From: Luteibacter sp. 9135
Lineage (GTDB): Bacteria; Pseudomonadota; Gammaproteobacteria; Xanthomonadales; Rhodanobacteraceae
Direction: 5' to 3'
Assembly: GCF_000745005.1 (NCBI RefSeq)
Contig: NZ_JQNB01000001.1
Coordinates: forward strand, 2,721,501-2,785,500
DNA: 64,000 bases
Within the stretch, counting starts at the first letter, position 1; each line of letters opens with the position of its first letter. This document shows positions 50,494 through 59,070 of this stretch, piece after piece. Made by a program: the position numbers and the translations under genes. The notes below the pieces were generated by a model, which was not told where the DNA came from, did not search any database, and saw only the letters and a list, made by a program, of their open reading frames with translations.

Positions 50494-51527
50494 TGCCCGT
50501 CGTCGTCAGCCTCCTGCCGACGCTGGTCGCCTGTGGCCTCGCTGCCTTCCTCGTCTCGTTCGCCGCCGTCCGGGCCACCATCGCCTACGCCCGCCGGCGC
50601 GGCATGCTGGATGCCCCGGGGCGTCGCCGCTCGCATAGCGTGCCCACGCCGCGCGGCGGAGGCATCGGCATCGTGCTGGGCGCACTGGCCGGGATGCCGG
50701 CGGCGCTGCTGCTCCTCCCGGTCTCACCGGGTGCTGCGATCACCGCAGCGTTTTCCGTTGCCGTGATTGCGGTGGCGGGCATCGGCTGGCTCGACGACCA
50801 CGGTTCGCTGCCGATCCGGCCGCGCCTGGCGATCCAGCTGGCCGCGACGCTCCTGCTGTGCCTGGCCGTGGCGTCCGTCACTGCCAGCCTCTGGTGGGCC
50901 GTGCCCCTGCTGCTGGCCGGCGTATGGTGCATCAATCTGCACAACTTCATGGACGGCATCGACGGCTTGGCGGCCCAGCAGGCCATGTTCTTCAGTGCCG
51001 CCTGCGCAGCGCTGGCCTGGTCGGCAGGCAGCCCGGCCCTCGCGGGCGCGGGCCTGGCGATGGCCACCGCGTCGCTGGGCTTCTGGTGGTTCAACCGGTC
51101 TCCGGCCCGTATCTTCATGGGTGACGTGGGCAGCGCCACCCTCGGCCTCATGGTGTTCGCGCTGTCCGCCATGCTCTGGGCATGGCGCACGGAACTCCTC
51201 TGGCCGGCGCTGGTCTTTTCTTCCGCCTTCGTCATCGACGCGACCTTGACGTTGCTCGTGCGAATGCTGCGCGGTGCGCGCTGGTACACTCCGCACCGCG
51301 AACACCTTTACCAATGGCTGGTGAGGCGTGGCGCATCGCATCGCAGGGTAGGCCTGGCCTACCTCGCATGGAATGTTCTCGTCTGTGTTCCCGTCGCATG
51401 GATCGCGTTCCGCTTCCCGGCGGCGGCGCCCGTGTGTTTCGCGGCGACCTACCTGGCGGGAGCCGCGGTCTGGCGTACTGGCAAGCGATACGGCTTGCGT
51501 CGAAGGGAGCGACATGTTTCTGCGTAA
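50490..51527 (+). CDS. Undecaprenyl-phosphate sugar-1-phosphate transferase, WecA/WbpL-like
   Basis: This is a polytopic MraY/WecA-family enzyme of about 345 residues that attaches the first sugar phosphate to undecaprenyl phosphate for O-antigen or related glycans. Family motifs are RSHSVPTPRGGGIGIVLG, the aspartate pair in IGWLDDHG, NLHNFMDGIDG, FMGDVGSATLGL and PHREHLYQWLVR. The start is one of two adjacent ATGs (50490, 50493) overlapping the lapB stop. It overlaps the next gene by 14 bases. The WbpM-like partner that follows favours a WbpL role (FucNAc/QuiNAc type sugar), but the sugar is not determinable here. Confidence 0.9.
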   Translation: MMPVVVSLLPTLVACGLAAFLVSFAAVRATIAYARRRGMLDAPGRRRSHSVPTPRGGGIGIVLGALAGMPAALLLLPVSPGAAITAAFSVAVIAVAGIGWLDDHGSLPIRPRLAIQLAATLLLCLAVASVTASLWWAVPLLLAGVWCINLHNFMDGIDGLAAQQAMFFSAACAALAWSAGSPALAGAGLAMATASLGFWWFNRSPARIFMGDVGSATLGLMVFALSAMLWAWRTELLWPALVFSSAFVIDATLTLLVRMLRGARWYTPHREHLYQWLVRRGASHRRVGLAYLAWNVLVCVPVAWIAFRFPAAAPVCFAATYLAGAAVWRTGKRYGLRRRERHVSA

Positions 51528-53412
51528 GTTCATCGGCATCATCCATCCCCGCACGGCGGTCGTCGCCCACGACCTGGCCATGGCCGCGTTCGCCTGGTGG
51601 ATTGCGAAGACCCTCCGTTACGCCCTGATGCCGGACCTGGCACCGATATCCTACCTGCCGATGGAATTTCCCATCGTGCTGCTGGTGCAGGGTGCCGTGT
51701 TCAACTGGACCGGCCTCTACAAGGGTGTATGGCGATTCGCCAGCCTGCCCGACCTGTGGAACATCATCCGCGCCACGTGCTTCGGCACCCTGATCATCGG
51801 CCTGGCCATGGTCATGTATTCGCGCCTGGATGGGGTCCCACGGTCGGTCTTCATGATCTATCCCGTGGTGCTGGTGGTGCTGCTCGGCGTGCCGCGCCTG
51901 AGCTACCGTTTCTGGAAAGACAGCCGCATCGACCTATTCCAGTCCACGCCGACCAAGCGCGTGCTGATCGTGGGCGCCGATCGCGCGGGTGAGGCGTTGT
52001 CGCGCGACCTGCGTCGGGACAGCCGTTACAGCGTCATCGGTTTCGTCGACGACAACGCGGCACTGCGTGGGGCCCAGATCGGCGGCATCCCGGTGCTGGG
52101 TACCGTGGACCAGCTGGCCGAGTTGTCCAAGGCCGTCGCTGTGCAGATGCTGCTCATCGCCGTCCCGGGTGCCACCACGGCGCAGATGCGCCGCATCGTC
52201 GCTTTCTGCGAAAGCACCGGCCTGCCGTTCCGCACGGTGCCGCGTCTGGAAGATGTCGTCGCGGGGCGTGCCCAGTTCAATGAAATCAAGGAAGTCGCGA
52301 TCGAGGACCTGCTCGGTCGCGACGCGGTGGAACTGGACTGGACGGCGATCCGCGAAAACATCAGCGGCGGCCGGGTGCTGGTGACCGGTGGCGGCGGCTC
52401 GATCGGCTCCGAGCTTTGCCGGCAGGTGGCCCGCCTGGGGGCGGCGTCGCTGACCGTGGTGGAGATGTCCGAATACAACCTCTACCGCATCGGGCAGGAA
52501 CTGACCTCGGCTTATCCGGAGCTGATCTTCAACGGTGTGCTGGCCGACGCGCGCGACGCCACGGCGATCAACCGCCTGTTCCAGGAGACGCAGCCGCAGA
52601 TCGTCTTCCATGCGTCCGCGTACAAGCATGTGCCCATGTTGCAGGGCCAGTTGCGCGAGGCCTTCCGCAACAACGTGCTCGGCACGCGCGTCGTCGCCGA
52701 TGCCGCAGTGCGCTGCGGCGCGGCATCGTTCGTACTGATCTCCACCGACAAGGCGGTCAATCCCACCTCGGTCATGGGTGCGTGCAAGCGCATGGCGGAG
52801 ATCTGGTGTCAGAATCTTGCCGCGCATACGTCTACACGTTTCATTACGGTTCGCTTCGGTAACGTCCTGGATTCCGCCGGGTCGGTGGTCCCGTTGTTCC
52901 GCCGGCAGATCCGCCAGGGCGGTCCGGTGACGATCACCCACCCGGAGATCTCGCGTTACTTCATGACCATTCCCGAGGCCTGTCAGCTGATCCTGCAGGC
53001 GGCCAGTCTGGGCAAGGGTGGCGAGATCTTCGCGCTGGACATGGGCGACCCGGTGAAGATCCGCGACCTCGCCGAGCAGATGATCCGCCTGGCCGGCAAG
53101 CGTCCCGGCTCGGACATCCAGATCGTTTATACCGGTCTTCGCTCGGGTGAGAAGCTGTTCGAAGAATTGTTCCACCCGTTGGAGAATTATACGAGCACGA
53201 CCCACGCGAAGATCTTCCAGGCGCAGCATCGCCAGGTCTCGTGGGACATGCTTCAGGTGCAGCTGGCCAGGGCCGAGGAGGCCGTGGCGGCGTTCGATGA
53301 AGAAACCCTGCGTCGGTGCGTGTCGCAGCTGCTGCCGTCGTTCCGCTGGAGCGAGCCGCAAAGCGACAACGTGCTGCCGTTACGTCGTAACGAAAGTGGA
53401 GACATCGCATGA
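51514..53412 (+). CDS. Membrane nucleotide-sugar 4,6-dehydratase, WbpM/CapD family
   Basis: This is a 632-residue protein with an N-terminal block of four transmembrane helices and two tandem Rossmann domains. The second domain binds NAD(P) through VTGGGGSIGSELCRQV at about residue 290 and has catalytic region STDKAVNPTSVMGACKRMAE, where Met replaces the usual Tyr, as in WbpM/PglF. Such enzymes convert UDP-GlcNAc to a 4-keto-6-deoxy intermediate for O-antigen or capsule sugars. The start at 51514 follows GAAGGGAGC. It is downstream of and overlapping the WecA/WbpL-like gene, and its stop overlaps galU by 4 bases. Confidence 0.92.
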   Translation: MFLRKFIGIIHPRTAVVAHDLAMAAFAWWIAKTLRYALMPDLAPISYLPMEFPIVLLVQGAVFNWTGLYKGVWRFASLPDLWNIIRATCFGTLIIGLAMVMYSRLDGVPRSVFMIYPVVLVVLLGVPRLSYRFWKDSRIDLFQSTPTKRVLIVGADRAGEALSRDLRRDSRYSVIGFVDDNAALRGAQIGGIPVLGTVDQLAELSKAVAVQMLLIAVPGATTAQMRRIVAFCESTGLPFRTVPRLEDVVAGRAQFNEIKEVAIEDLLGRDAVELDWTAIRENISGGRVLVTGGGGSIGSELCRQVARLGAASLTVVEMSEYNLYRIGQELTSAYPELIFNGVLADARDATAINRLFQETQPQIVFHASAYKHVPMLQGQLREAFRNNVLGTRVVADAAVRCGAASFVLISTDKAVNPTSVMGACKRMAEIWCQNLAAHTSTRFITVRFGNVLDSAGSVVPLFRRQIRQGGPVTITHPEISRYFMTIPEACQLILQAASLGKGGEIFALDMGDPVKIRDLAEQMIRLAGKRPGSDIQIVYTGLRSGEKLFEELFHPLENYTSTTHAKIFQAQHRQVSWDMLQVQLARAEEAVAAFDEETLRRCVSQLLPSFRWSEPQSDNVLPLRRNESGDIA

Positions 53413-54287
53413 CCCAACCCCTGCGCAAGGTCGTATTTCCCGTGGCTGGCCTCGGTACGCGCTTCCTCCCCGCGACCAAGGTGGTAGCCAAGGAAATGCT
53501 GCCGGTGCTCGATCGTCCGCTGATCCAGTACGCCGTGGACGAGGCCGTCGACGCCGGTGCCGACACGCTGGTGTTCGTCACCAATCGCTACAAGCACGCC
53601 ATTGCCGATTACTTCGACAAGGCCTACGAACTCGAAGAGAAGCTGGCCGAGAAGCACAAGGATGAACTGCTTTCCATCCTGCGGGGCATCCTGCCGCGGC
53701 ACGTGCGCTGCGTGTTCGTCACGCAGCCGGAAGCCCTCGGTCTCGGCGACGCCGTGCTGCGCGCCGCGCCGGTGGTGGGCAACGAGCGCTTCGGCGTCAT
53801 GCTTCCCGACGACCTGATCTGGAACAAGACCGGCCCGGGCGCACTGCGCCAGATGGCCGAGGTGGCCGACGCCAACGACGCCGGTGTCATCGCCGTGGAA
53901 GAAGTGCCCGAGCAGGACACCGACAAGTACGGCATCGTCGATGCAACGGAGGCGGTCACGGATCGCGCCACCATCATTCGCCACATGGTGGAGAAGCCCA
54001 AGCCGGCCGATGCCCCGTCGAACCTCGCCGTGGTGGGTCGCTATGTCCTGCCGTGCGAGATATTCGAGTACCTGAAGAAGACGGAGAAGGGCGCCGGCGG
54101 GGAGATCCAGCTCACCGATGCGATCGAGGACCTGCTCAAGGCCAAGGGCAAGGTGCTGGCCTACCGCTTCGCCGGCACGCGCTTCGACTGCGGCAACAAG
54201 GCCGGTCTGGTCCGCGCCACGATGGCGATGGCCCTGGAAGATCCCAAGCTCGCGCCGATCGTCCGCGAGTTCGCCAACAAGGCCTGA
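53409..54287 (+). CDS. galU: UTP-glucose-1-phosphate uridylyltransferase
   Basis: GalU makes UDP-glucose, a donor for LPS core, exopolysaccharide and trehalose synthesis. The 292-residue nucleotidyltransferase has VVFPVAGLGTRFLPATKVVA at its start, MLPVLDRPLIQYAVDEAV, the substrate segments QPEALGLGDAVL and MVEKP, and FDCGNKAGLVRA near the end. The ATG overlaps the WbpM-like stop (ATGA). It closes a run of five overlapping genes from lapA, and an intrinsic terminator follows. Confidence 0.97.
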   Translation: MTQPLRKVVFPVAGLGTRFLPATKVVAKEMLPVLDRPLIQYAVDEAVDAGADTLVFVTNRYKHAIADYFDKAYELEEKLAEKHKDELLSILRGILPRHVRCVFVTQPEALGLGDAVLRAAPVVGNERFGVMLPDDLIWNKTGPGALRQMAEVADANDAGVIAVEEVPEQDTDKYGIVDATEAVTDRATIIRHMVEKPKPADAPSNLAVVGRYVLPCEIFEYLKKTEKGAGGEIQLTDAIEDLLKAKGKVLAYRFAGTRFDCGNKAGLVRATMAMALEDPKLAPIVREFANKA

Positions 54288-54310
54288 GTTCCGGGCTCGG
54301 CCCTACAGAA

Positions 54311-54337
54311 ACCCGCGCCGAAAGGTGCGGGTTTTTT
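54311..54337 (+). terminator. Rho-independent terminator after galU
   Basis: ACCCGCGCC pairs with GGTGCGGGT across a GAAA tetraloop, followed by six T. Confidence 0.9.
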
Positions 54338-54340
54338 GTG

Positions 54341-54366
54341 GTTACGTAACGGCGTTACGTGCGTAA
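54341..54366. promoter_or_regulatory. Paired GTTACG palindromes upstream of the DUF2628 gene
   Basis: GTTACGTAAC (54341-54350) is a perfect palindrome, followed by GTTACGTGCGTAAC (to 54366), a near palindrome. They lie 50 bases before the DUF2628-like gene and could be an operator pair. No regulator is proposed. Confidence 0.35.
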
Positions 54367-54414
54367 CATCCTGCGCTCGCGTGTCCCGCGCGGTATCCCC
54401 ACAGGAGTTATGCC

Positions 54415-54819
54415 ATGGCAGAAGCCGAGTTCGTTACCGATCCCACGCTCAATGCGAAGTGGAACACCCGCTTCGCCTTCTTCGAGCGTTTCGGCGGTCC
54501 CAGTTCCCCGCGCTATAAGGAAGAGTTGAAGAAGCTTCCGTTCAAGCAGAAGCTCATCGTCAACGCCAACTTCTTCGCGTTCTTCTTCGGCCCGATCTAT
54601 TTCTGCATCCTGGGCCTGTGGAAGAAGGCGCTCGCCATCCTTGGACTCGAGGTGGCGGTCATGGTGCTGATGACCGTGTTCAACGCGCCGGACGTCGTGT
54701 ATCGCGGCCTCGGCACGGGCTTCAGTGTGTTCTACATGCTGGTGGTCAATTACTCGTTCTACCTCAAGCGCGTCAAGGGCCAGGACAGCTGGAACCCGTT
54801 CGAAGGCATGCGCCTTTGA
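54415..54819 (+). CDS. DUF2628-like membrane protein
   Basis: This is a 134-residue protein: a soluble N-terminus (WNTRFAFFERFGGPSSPRYKEE) then LPFKQKLIVNANFFAFFFGPIYFCILGLWKKAL and a further hydrophobic segment, two to three transmembrane helices in all. The FFGPIYFCILGLWKKAL core is typical of DUF2628 proteins, whose function is unknown. A CAGGAG site precedes the start. The gene is monocistronic between the galU terminator and the convergent amidase. Confidence 0.8.
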   Translation: MAEAEFVTDPTLNAKWNTRFAFFERFGGPSSPRYKEELKKLPFKQKLIVNANFFAFFFGPIYFCILGLWKKALAILGLEVAVMVLMTVFNAPDVVYRGLGTGFSVFYMLVVNYSFYLKRVKGQDSWNPFEGMRL

Positions 54820-54841
54820 TGTAGCACCACGACGCTGCCGA

Positions 54842-56425
54842 TCAGTATGTCGGCAGCGTCGGCAGGAACCCCGGACGCCGGAAGGCCCGGGTTTTCTGCT
54901 CCACGCCGTAGGCGATGGCGATGAGGGTCGGCTCGCTCCACTTCGTGCCGAAGAACACCACGCCCACGGGTAGCTCGTGCGCGAACTCGACGGGCAGGGT
55001 GATCGACGGGTAGCCGGCGATTGCCGCGGGTGCGGACACACCACCGACGGTCGGGTCGCCGCTCACCACATGATCGCCCAGGACCAGATCGTTGACGAAG
55101 GCGGGTCCCCAGCTGGGCGCCAGCAGGGCGTCGAGGTGGTCTTTCGCCAGCGCGGCGTCGATGCCTTCGGGCCCCGCGAGGCGCTGGTTGTCGTCACGCA
55201 TCGCGATATACGCCGGATCGGTGATGTCACCCTTCTGCTGTGCCTGCAGGAACAGTTCCTGGCCGAACCACGGCATCTCGCGCGCGGCCTCGCGGTCGTT
55301 GAACGCGATGAGGTCGGCAAGGTTCTTCATCGGCTGGTCGGGACGGCCGGCAAGATAGGCGTCGATGCCGTGTTTGAACTCGTAGAGCATCACGTCCAGC
55401 TCGTGCTCGCTCAGTTCCTTCAGGTGCGGAAGGGTGACGTTGTCGACCACGGTGGCGCCCTGTGCCCGGAGCAAGGCGATGGTGTGCTCCAGGGCGCGAT
55501 CGGCGTTGGGCTCGATGCCCGCCAGCTGCCGCACCACGCCGATGCGCTTGCCACGGAGGGCGTTCGGGTCGAGGAACCGCGTGTAGTCGGTGGCGTGCTT
55601 GTCCGCGTCCTTCGTGGCCGGATCGCGCGGGTCGCTGCCTGCGATCGCGCCCAGCACCGTCGCGGCATCGGCCACGCTGCGTGCCATGGGGCCGGCGGTG
55701 TCCTGGCTACTGGAGATGGGAATGATGCCGGCACGGCTGACCAGCCCGACCGTGGGTTTGATCCCGACCAGTCCGGTCATCGAGGCAGGGCATATGATGG
55801 AACCGTCGGTCTCGCTGCCGATCGCCACCGTGGCAAGGCCGGCGGCGACCGCCGCGCCGGAGCCCGCACTCGAGCCGCAGGCGTTGCGATCCAGCACGTA
55901 CGGGTTGAGGGTCAGGCCGCCGCGCCCCGTCCAGCCGCTGGTGGCGTGCGTGGAGCGCATGTTCGCCCACTCGCTGAGGTTGGTCTTGCCGAGGATCACG
56001 GCGCCGGCCTGGCGCAGTTTCGCCGCCACGGTGGCGTCGTGCGGCGCCGGCTTAGTCGCCAGGGCCAGCGAACCGGCCGTGGTGAGCATGCGGTCGCCGG
56101 TGTCGATGTTGTCCTTGAGCAGGATCGCGATGCCCGCCAGCGAGCCCTTGCGGCCTGCCTTGCCCGCGATGGACAGCGCGTCGGGGTTGGTCTCGAGCAC
56201 CGCGTGCAGCGAGGGGCCTGCACGGTCGAGGGCCTGGATACGCCGGAGGAACAACGCGGTGAGGCTTTCGGGCGTCAGCGCACCGGTGGCATAGGCCTGC
56301 CGCACGACCGCGATGGACGCAAAGGCATCGTCGTCGACCGGTTCACGGGCGCTTGCGGCGACCCCGGTCAGCGCGAGTGTCAGTGCAACAACGAGCGCGA
56401 CCGGTTTTCTGGAAAGGTGCTGCAT
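54842..56425 (-). CDS. Secreted amidase (amidase signature family)
   Basis: This is a 527-residue amidase with a signal peptide (MQHLSRKPVALVVALTLALT to about residue 26), so it is probably periplasmic. The Ser-cisSer-Lys triad is recognisable: Lys in AILLKDNIDTGD, the first Ser in ACGSSAGSGAAVAAGLATV, and the nucleophile in IGSETDGSIICPAS. SRAGIIPISSSQDTAGPMARSV is also characteristic. The start at 56425 was chosen for the signal peptide; the frame extends upstream to 56503 without plausible content. The substrate is unknown; relatives act on amides, peptide amides or aryl-acyl amides. It is divergent from the cytochrome pair. Confidence 0.92.
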   Translation of the reverse strand: MQHLSRKPVALVVALTLALTGVAASAREPVDDDAFASIAVVRQAYATGALTPESLTALFLRRIQALDRAGPSLHAVLETNPDALSIAGKAGRKGSLAGIAILLKDNIDTGDRMLTTAGSLALATKPAPHDATVAAKLRQAGAVILGKTNLSEWANMRSTHATSGWTGRGGLTLNPYVLDRNACGSSAGSGAAVAAGLATVAIGSETDGSIICPASMTGLVGIKPTVGLVSRAGIIPISSSQDTAGPMARSVADAATVLGAIAGSDPRDPATKDADKHATDYTRFLDPNALRGKRIGVVRQLAGIEPNADRALEHTIALLRAQGATVVDNVTLPHLKELSEHELDVMLYEFKHGIDAYLAGRPDQPMKNLADLIAFNDREAAREMPWFGQELFLQAQQKGDITDPAYIAMRDDNQRLAGPEGIDAALAKDHLDALLAPSWGPAFVNDLVLGDHVVSGDPTVGGVSAPAAIAGYPSITLPVEFAHELPVGVVFFGTKWSEPTLIAIAYGVEQKTRAFRRPGFLPTLPTY

Positions 56426-56463
56426 GGCGTTCCCCCTGGCGACGTCTGCCGATGATGCCCGAT

Positions 56464-56490
56464 CTGACGGCTGTCGCGCATGGCTATACT
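56464..56490 (+). promoter_or_regulatory. Candidate promoter of the cytochrome c pair
   Basis: CTGACG (56464-56469) and TATACT (56485-56490) with a 15-base spacer lie 64 bases before the start codon. The -10 is good, while the -35 and spacing are weak. Confidence 0.35.
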
Positions 56491-56554
56491 CGAACCTTGC
56501 CATGCCCGACCGCGCCTGCGGTGGGCCTTGCCCACGTTACGCCAGGGAGTGTCC

Positions 56555-57256
56555 ATGCGTCTTCCGAGCCGACTCACCGTCGCCGTCATCGCGCTGTGCG
56601 CCCTCGCGGTGCGCGCGCAGGATACGACCACGGTGCCCGATACCCTCGTGCAACGTATCGCCGCCTGCACCAGCTGCCATGGCGTGCACGGGGAGGGTGG
56701 GGACAATGGCTTCAACCCGCGCCTGGCCGGCAAGCCGGCGGGCTACCTCCATAGGCAGATGCAGGACTTCCAGAAAGGCCTGCGGCATTACCCGATCATG
56801 GAATACACCGTCGCCCCGCTGAGCGACGCGTACCTTCGCGAGATCGCCGATTACTTCTCCGCCCAGCAGGTGCCTTATACGAAGCAGCCGGCACCGGCGA
56901 TGTCGCCACGCGACACGGCACGTGGCGAGCAGCTGGTGCTGCGCGGCGATGCGCAGAAGGGCGTGCCCGCGTGCGTCGCCTGCCACGGTGCGCGCCTGGC
57001 CGGGGTCCAGCCGGATATCCCGGGACTGGTCAACCTGCCGTATGACTACATCAGCGCGCAGTTGGGTGCCTGGCGCACCGACACGCGCAGTACGACGGCA
57101 CCCGACTGCATGGCGACGATCGTCAGCCGACTGAGCGATGCGGACATCAGCGCGGTATCGGCGTGGCTGGCCACGCGCCCCGTGCCCGAGGATACCCATG
57201 CCGAACCGGCCGGCAGTGTCACGCCACCGATGCGCTGCGGCGTGTTGGGAGGATGA
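56555..57256 (+). CDS. Diheme cytochrome c
   Basis: This is a 233-residue exported cytochrome with a signal peptide (MRLPSRLTVAVIALCALAVRA) and two heme-binding motifs, CTSCH and CVACH, each in a c4-like domain (GVHGEGGDNGFNPRLAGKPAGYLHRQM and ARLAGVQPDIPGLVNLP). The start at 56555 has a CAGGGAG site. It precedes a second, three-heme cytochrome by 4 bases, so both are probably one electron-transfer unit, perhaps passing electrons from a periplasmic dehydrogenase to an oxidase. No dehydrogenase subunit is adjacent. Confidence 0.9.
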   Translation: MRLPSRLTVAVIALCALAVRAQDTTTVPDTLVQRIAACTSCHGVHGEGGDNGFNPRLAGKPAGYLHRQMQDFQKGLRHYPIMEYTVAPLSDAYLREIADYFSAQQVPYTKQPAPAMSPRDTARGEQLVLRGDAQKGVPACVACHGARLAGVQPDIPGLVNLPYDYISAQLGAWRTDTRSTTAPDCMATIVSRLSDADISAVSAWLATRPVPEDTHAEPAGSVTPPMRCGVLGG

Positions 57257-57260
57257 GTCG

Positions 57261-58493
57261 ATGAACCTGCCGATCCGTCATCCCGTACGTTGCCTGTACC
57301 TCGTTTTTCTGGTTTTCGCGGGTTTTCCCGTGCATGCCGAGACCGTCGAGGAGCGCGGCCGTTACCTCACCCTTGCGGGCGATTGCGCGTCGTGCCATAC
57401 CGCGCGTGGCGGCGTGCCGTTTTCCGGTGGCCGCGCTATCGGTACGCCGTTCGGCGCCATCGTTGCGCCCAATCTCACGCCCGACCGGGAGACCGGCCTG
57501 GGCGCATGGCATGCCGACGATTTTTACCGGGCGATGCATGAAGGCAAGGGGCATGACGATACCTCGCTGTATCCCGTATTCCCGTTCACCTCGTACACGA
57601 AGGTGACGCGCGCGGACACCGATGCCATCTTCGCTTACCTGAAGAGCCTGGCGCCGGTGAAGCGTGCGGTACCCGAGCCGACGCTGCGCTGGCCCTACAG
57701 CATGCGTTCGCTGATGGCCTCGTGGCGTGCGCTGTATTTCGACGAGGGCGAGTTCCGGCCCGATCCGAAACGATCGGCGCCGTGGAACCGCGGTGCCTAC
57801 CTCGTGCAGGGCCTGGGCCACTGCAACGAGTGCCACGCCAGCCGCAACCGTTTCGGTGCCATGGTCACCGAGCCCTATCTCGCCGGCGGCATCATCCCCA
57901 CGCAAAACTGGTACGCGCCGGACCTGTCCATGGGCCGCCATGGGGGACTGTCCGGCTGGACGGAGGCGGACGTGGTGGCACTGTTGAAGACCGGTCGTTC
58001 CGCGAAAGGCACGGCGTTGGGGCCGATGGCCGAGGTGGTGCTGCAAAGCACGCAGCACCTCACCGATGCCGACCTTGCCGCCATGGCGAGCTACCTGGCC
58101 GCGCTGCCGGAACGCGAACCCGCGGAGCAACGCGAATCCGCGGCCGGTGCGGACGACCTCGCGCGTAACGGCAAGACAGCCTATACGGCACACTGCGCGC
58201 AATGCCATGGCGACGACGGGCGCGGCAAGCGCGACGCCTACCCGGCGCTGGACGGCAACGCCTCGGTCACCGAACCCACGGGCATCAACGCGATCCGCAT
58301 CGTGCTGAGCGGCGGCTTCGCGCCCGCCACGCGCGATAACCCGCGACCCTATTCCATGCCGCCGTTCTCGCAGAAACTCGGCGACGACGATGCGGCGGCG
58401 GTCGTGACCTACATCCGGCAGGCCTGGTCGAACAAGGCCTCGGCGGTGTCACCTGGCGACGTGCGCGCCTATCGATCGACGCCGGGCGGCTGA
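57261..58493 (+). CDS. Triheme cytochrome c (alcohol/gluconate dehydrogenase subunit-like)
   Basis: This is a 410-residue exported protein with signal peptide (CLYLVFLVFAGFPVHAE) and three CxxCH sites: CASCH, CNECH and CAQCH. The domains RGRYLTLAGDCASCHTARGG, GTPFGAIVAPNLTPDRETGLG, and APDLSMGRHGGLSGWTEADV match the cytochrome subunits of membrane-bound flavin or quinoprotein dehydrogenases (gluconate, sorbitol, alcohol). A GGGAGGATG site precedes the ATG at 57261. The flavoprotein or quinoprotein partner is not next to it, so it may serve an enzyme encoded elsewhere. Its last 25 bases overlap the convergent glycosylase gene. Confidence 0.92.
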   Translation: MNLPIRHPVRCLYLVFLVFAGFPVHAETVEERGRYLTLAGDCASCHTARGGVPFSGGRAIGTPFGAIVAPNLTPDRETGLGAWHADDFYRAMHEGKGHDDTSLYPVFPFTSYTKVTRADTDAIFAYLKSLAPVKRAVPEPTLRWPYSMRSLMASWRALYFDEGEFRPDPKRSAPWNRGAYLVQGLGHCNECHASRNRFGAMVTEPYLAGGIIPTQNWYAPDLSMGRHGGLSGWTEADVVALLKTGRSAKGTALGPMAEVVLQSTQHLTDADLAAMASYLAALPEREPAEQRESAAGADDLARNGKTAYTAHCAQCHGDDGRGKRDAYPALDGNASVTEPTGINAIRIVLSGGFAPATRDNPRPYSMPPFSQKLGDDDAAAVVTYIRQAWSNKASAVSPGDVRAYRSTPGG

Positions 58494-58999
58494 TCGCGCA
58501 CGAAGGCGGCAAGCTGTCGCCAGGGCTCGACGTCCCACGATCGCCGCGCTTGGCCGGACGGGGAGGGCAGCACGAAGACGGCGGTGCACCCGATGTCTAC
58601 GGGTTGTCGCCCCACGTCGACCGGCCTGCCGAGCGCGGAGCGCCCCGCCTGCTTGCTGGTGAAAGCGAGGGTGCGTGGGGCGAATCGCGCCAGCTTTTCG
58701 CGCAGCGCGGCGACATCGAACGCGTCGCGGGGCAGCTCGGCGTCGTTGCCGTAATGGAATTTCGACAGGTCGGTCAGGCCGATGCCGAAATCCGGCATCA
58801 AGGGGTATTCGGCGGGTGCCAGCAGCCGCGGTGTCAGGCCCACCGCATGGACCGTGCGCCAGAACATGTTGCCCGGGTGGGCGTAATAGGCGCTGTCGCG
58901 GGCCGATCGCGTACCTGCCGCCGTGCCGCAGAACACCAGCGCCAGGCCCGTTTCGAGCACGTCGGGGAGGATGAAACCGTGTGGATCGTCGTGGCTCAT
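58469..58999 (-). CDS. mug: Mug-like mismatch-specific uracil/thymine DNA glycosylase
   Basis: This is a 176-residue uracil-DNA-glycosylase superfamily protein that probably removes uracil or thymine (or alkylated C derivatives) from mismatches with G. LALVFCGTAAGTRSARDSAYYAHPGNMFWRTVHAVGLTP matches the Mug/TDG active-site region, and TDLSKFHYGND and LPSPSGQARRSW the C-terminal DNA-contact motif. In E. coli Mug the first motif is GINPG with a catalytic Asn; here it reads GTAAG, so the catalytic detail differs. It overlaps the convergent cytochrome gene by 25 bases. Confidence 0.8.
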   Translation of the reverse strand: MSHDDPHGFILPDVLETGLALVFCGTAAGTRSARDSAYYAHPGNMFWRTVHAVGLTPRLLAPAEYPLMPDFGIGLTDLSKFHYGNDAELPRDAFDVAALREKLARFAPRTLAFTSKQAGRSALGRPVDVGRQPVDIGCTAVFVLPSPSGQARRSWDVEPWRQLAAFVRDQPPGVDR

Positions 59000-59070
59000 A
59001 CGGACGTTTTACCTCCCGATTGCTGCATCACAACAAAATGTGGACATCCGGGGCGTTAGGCTCGTCGCCC

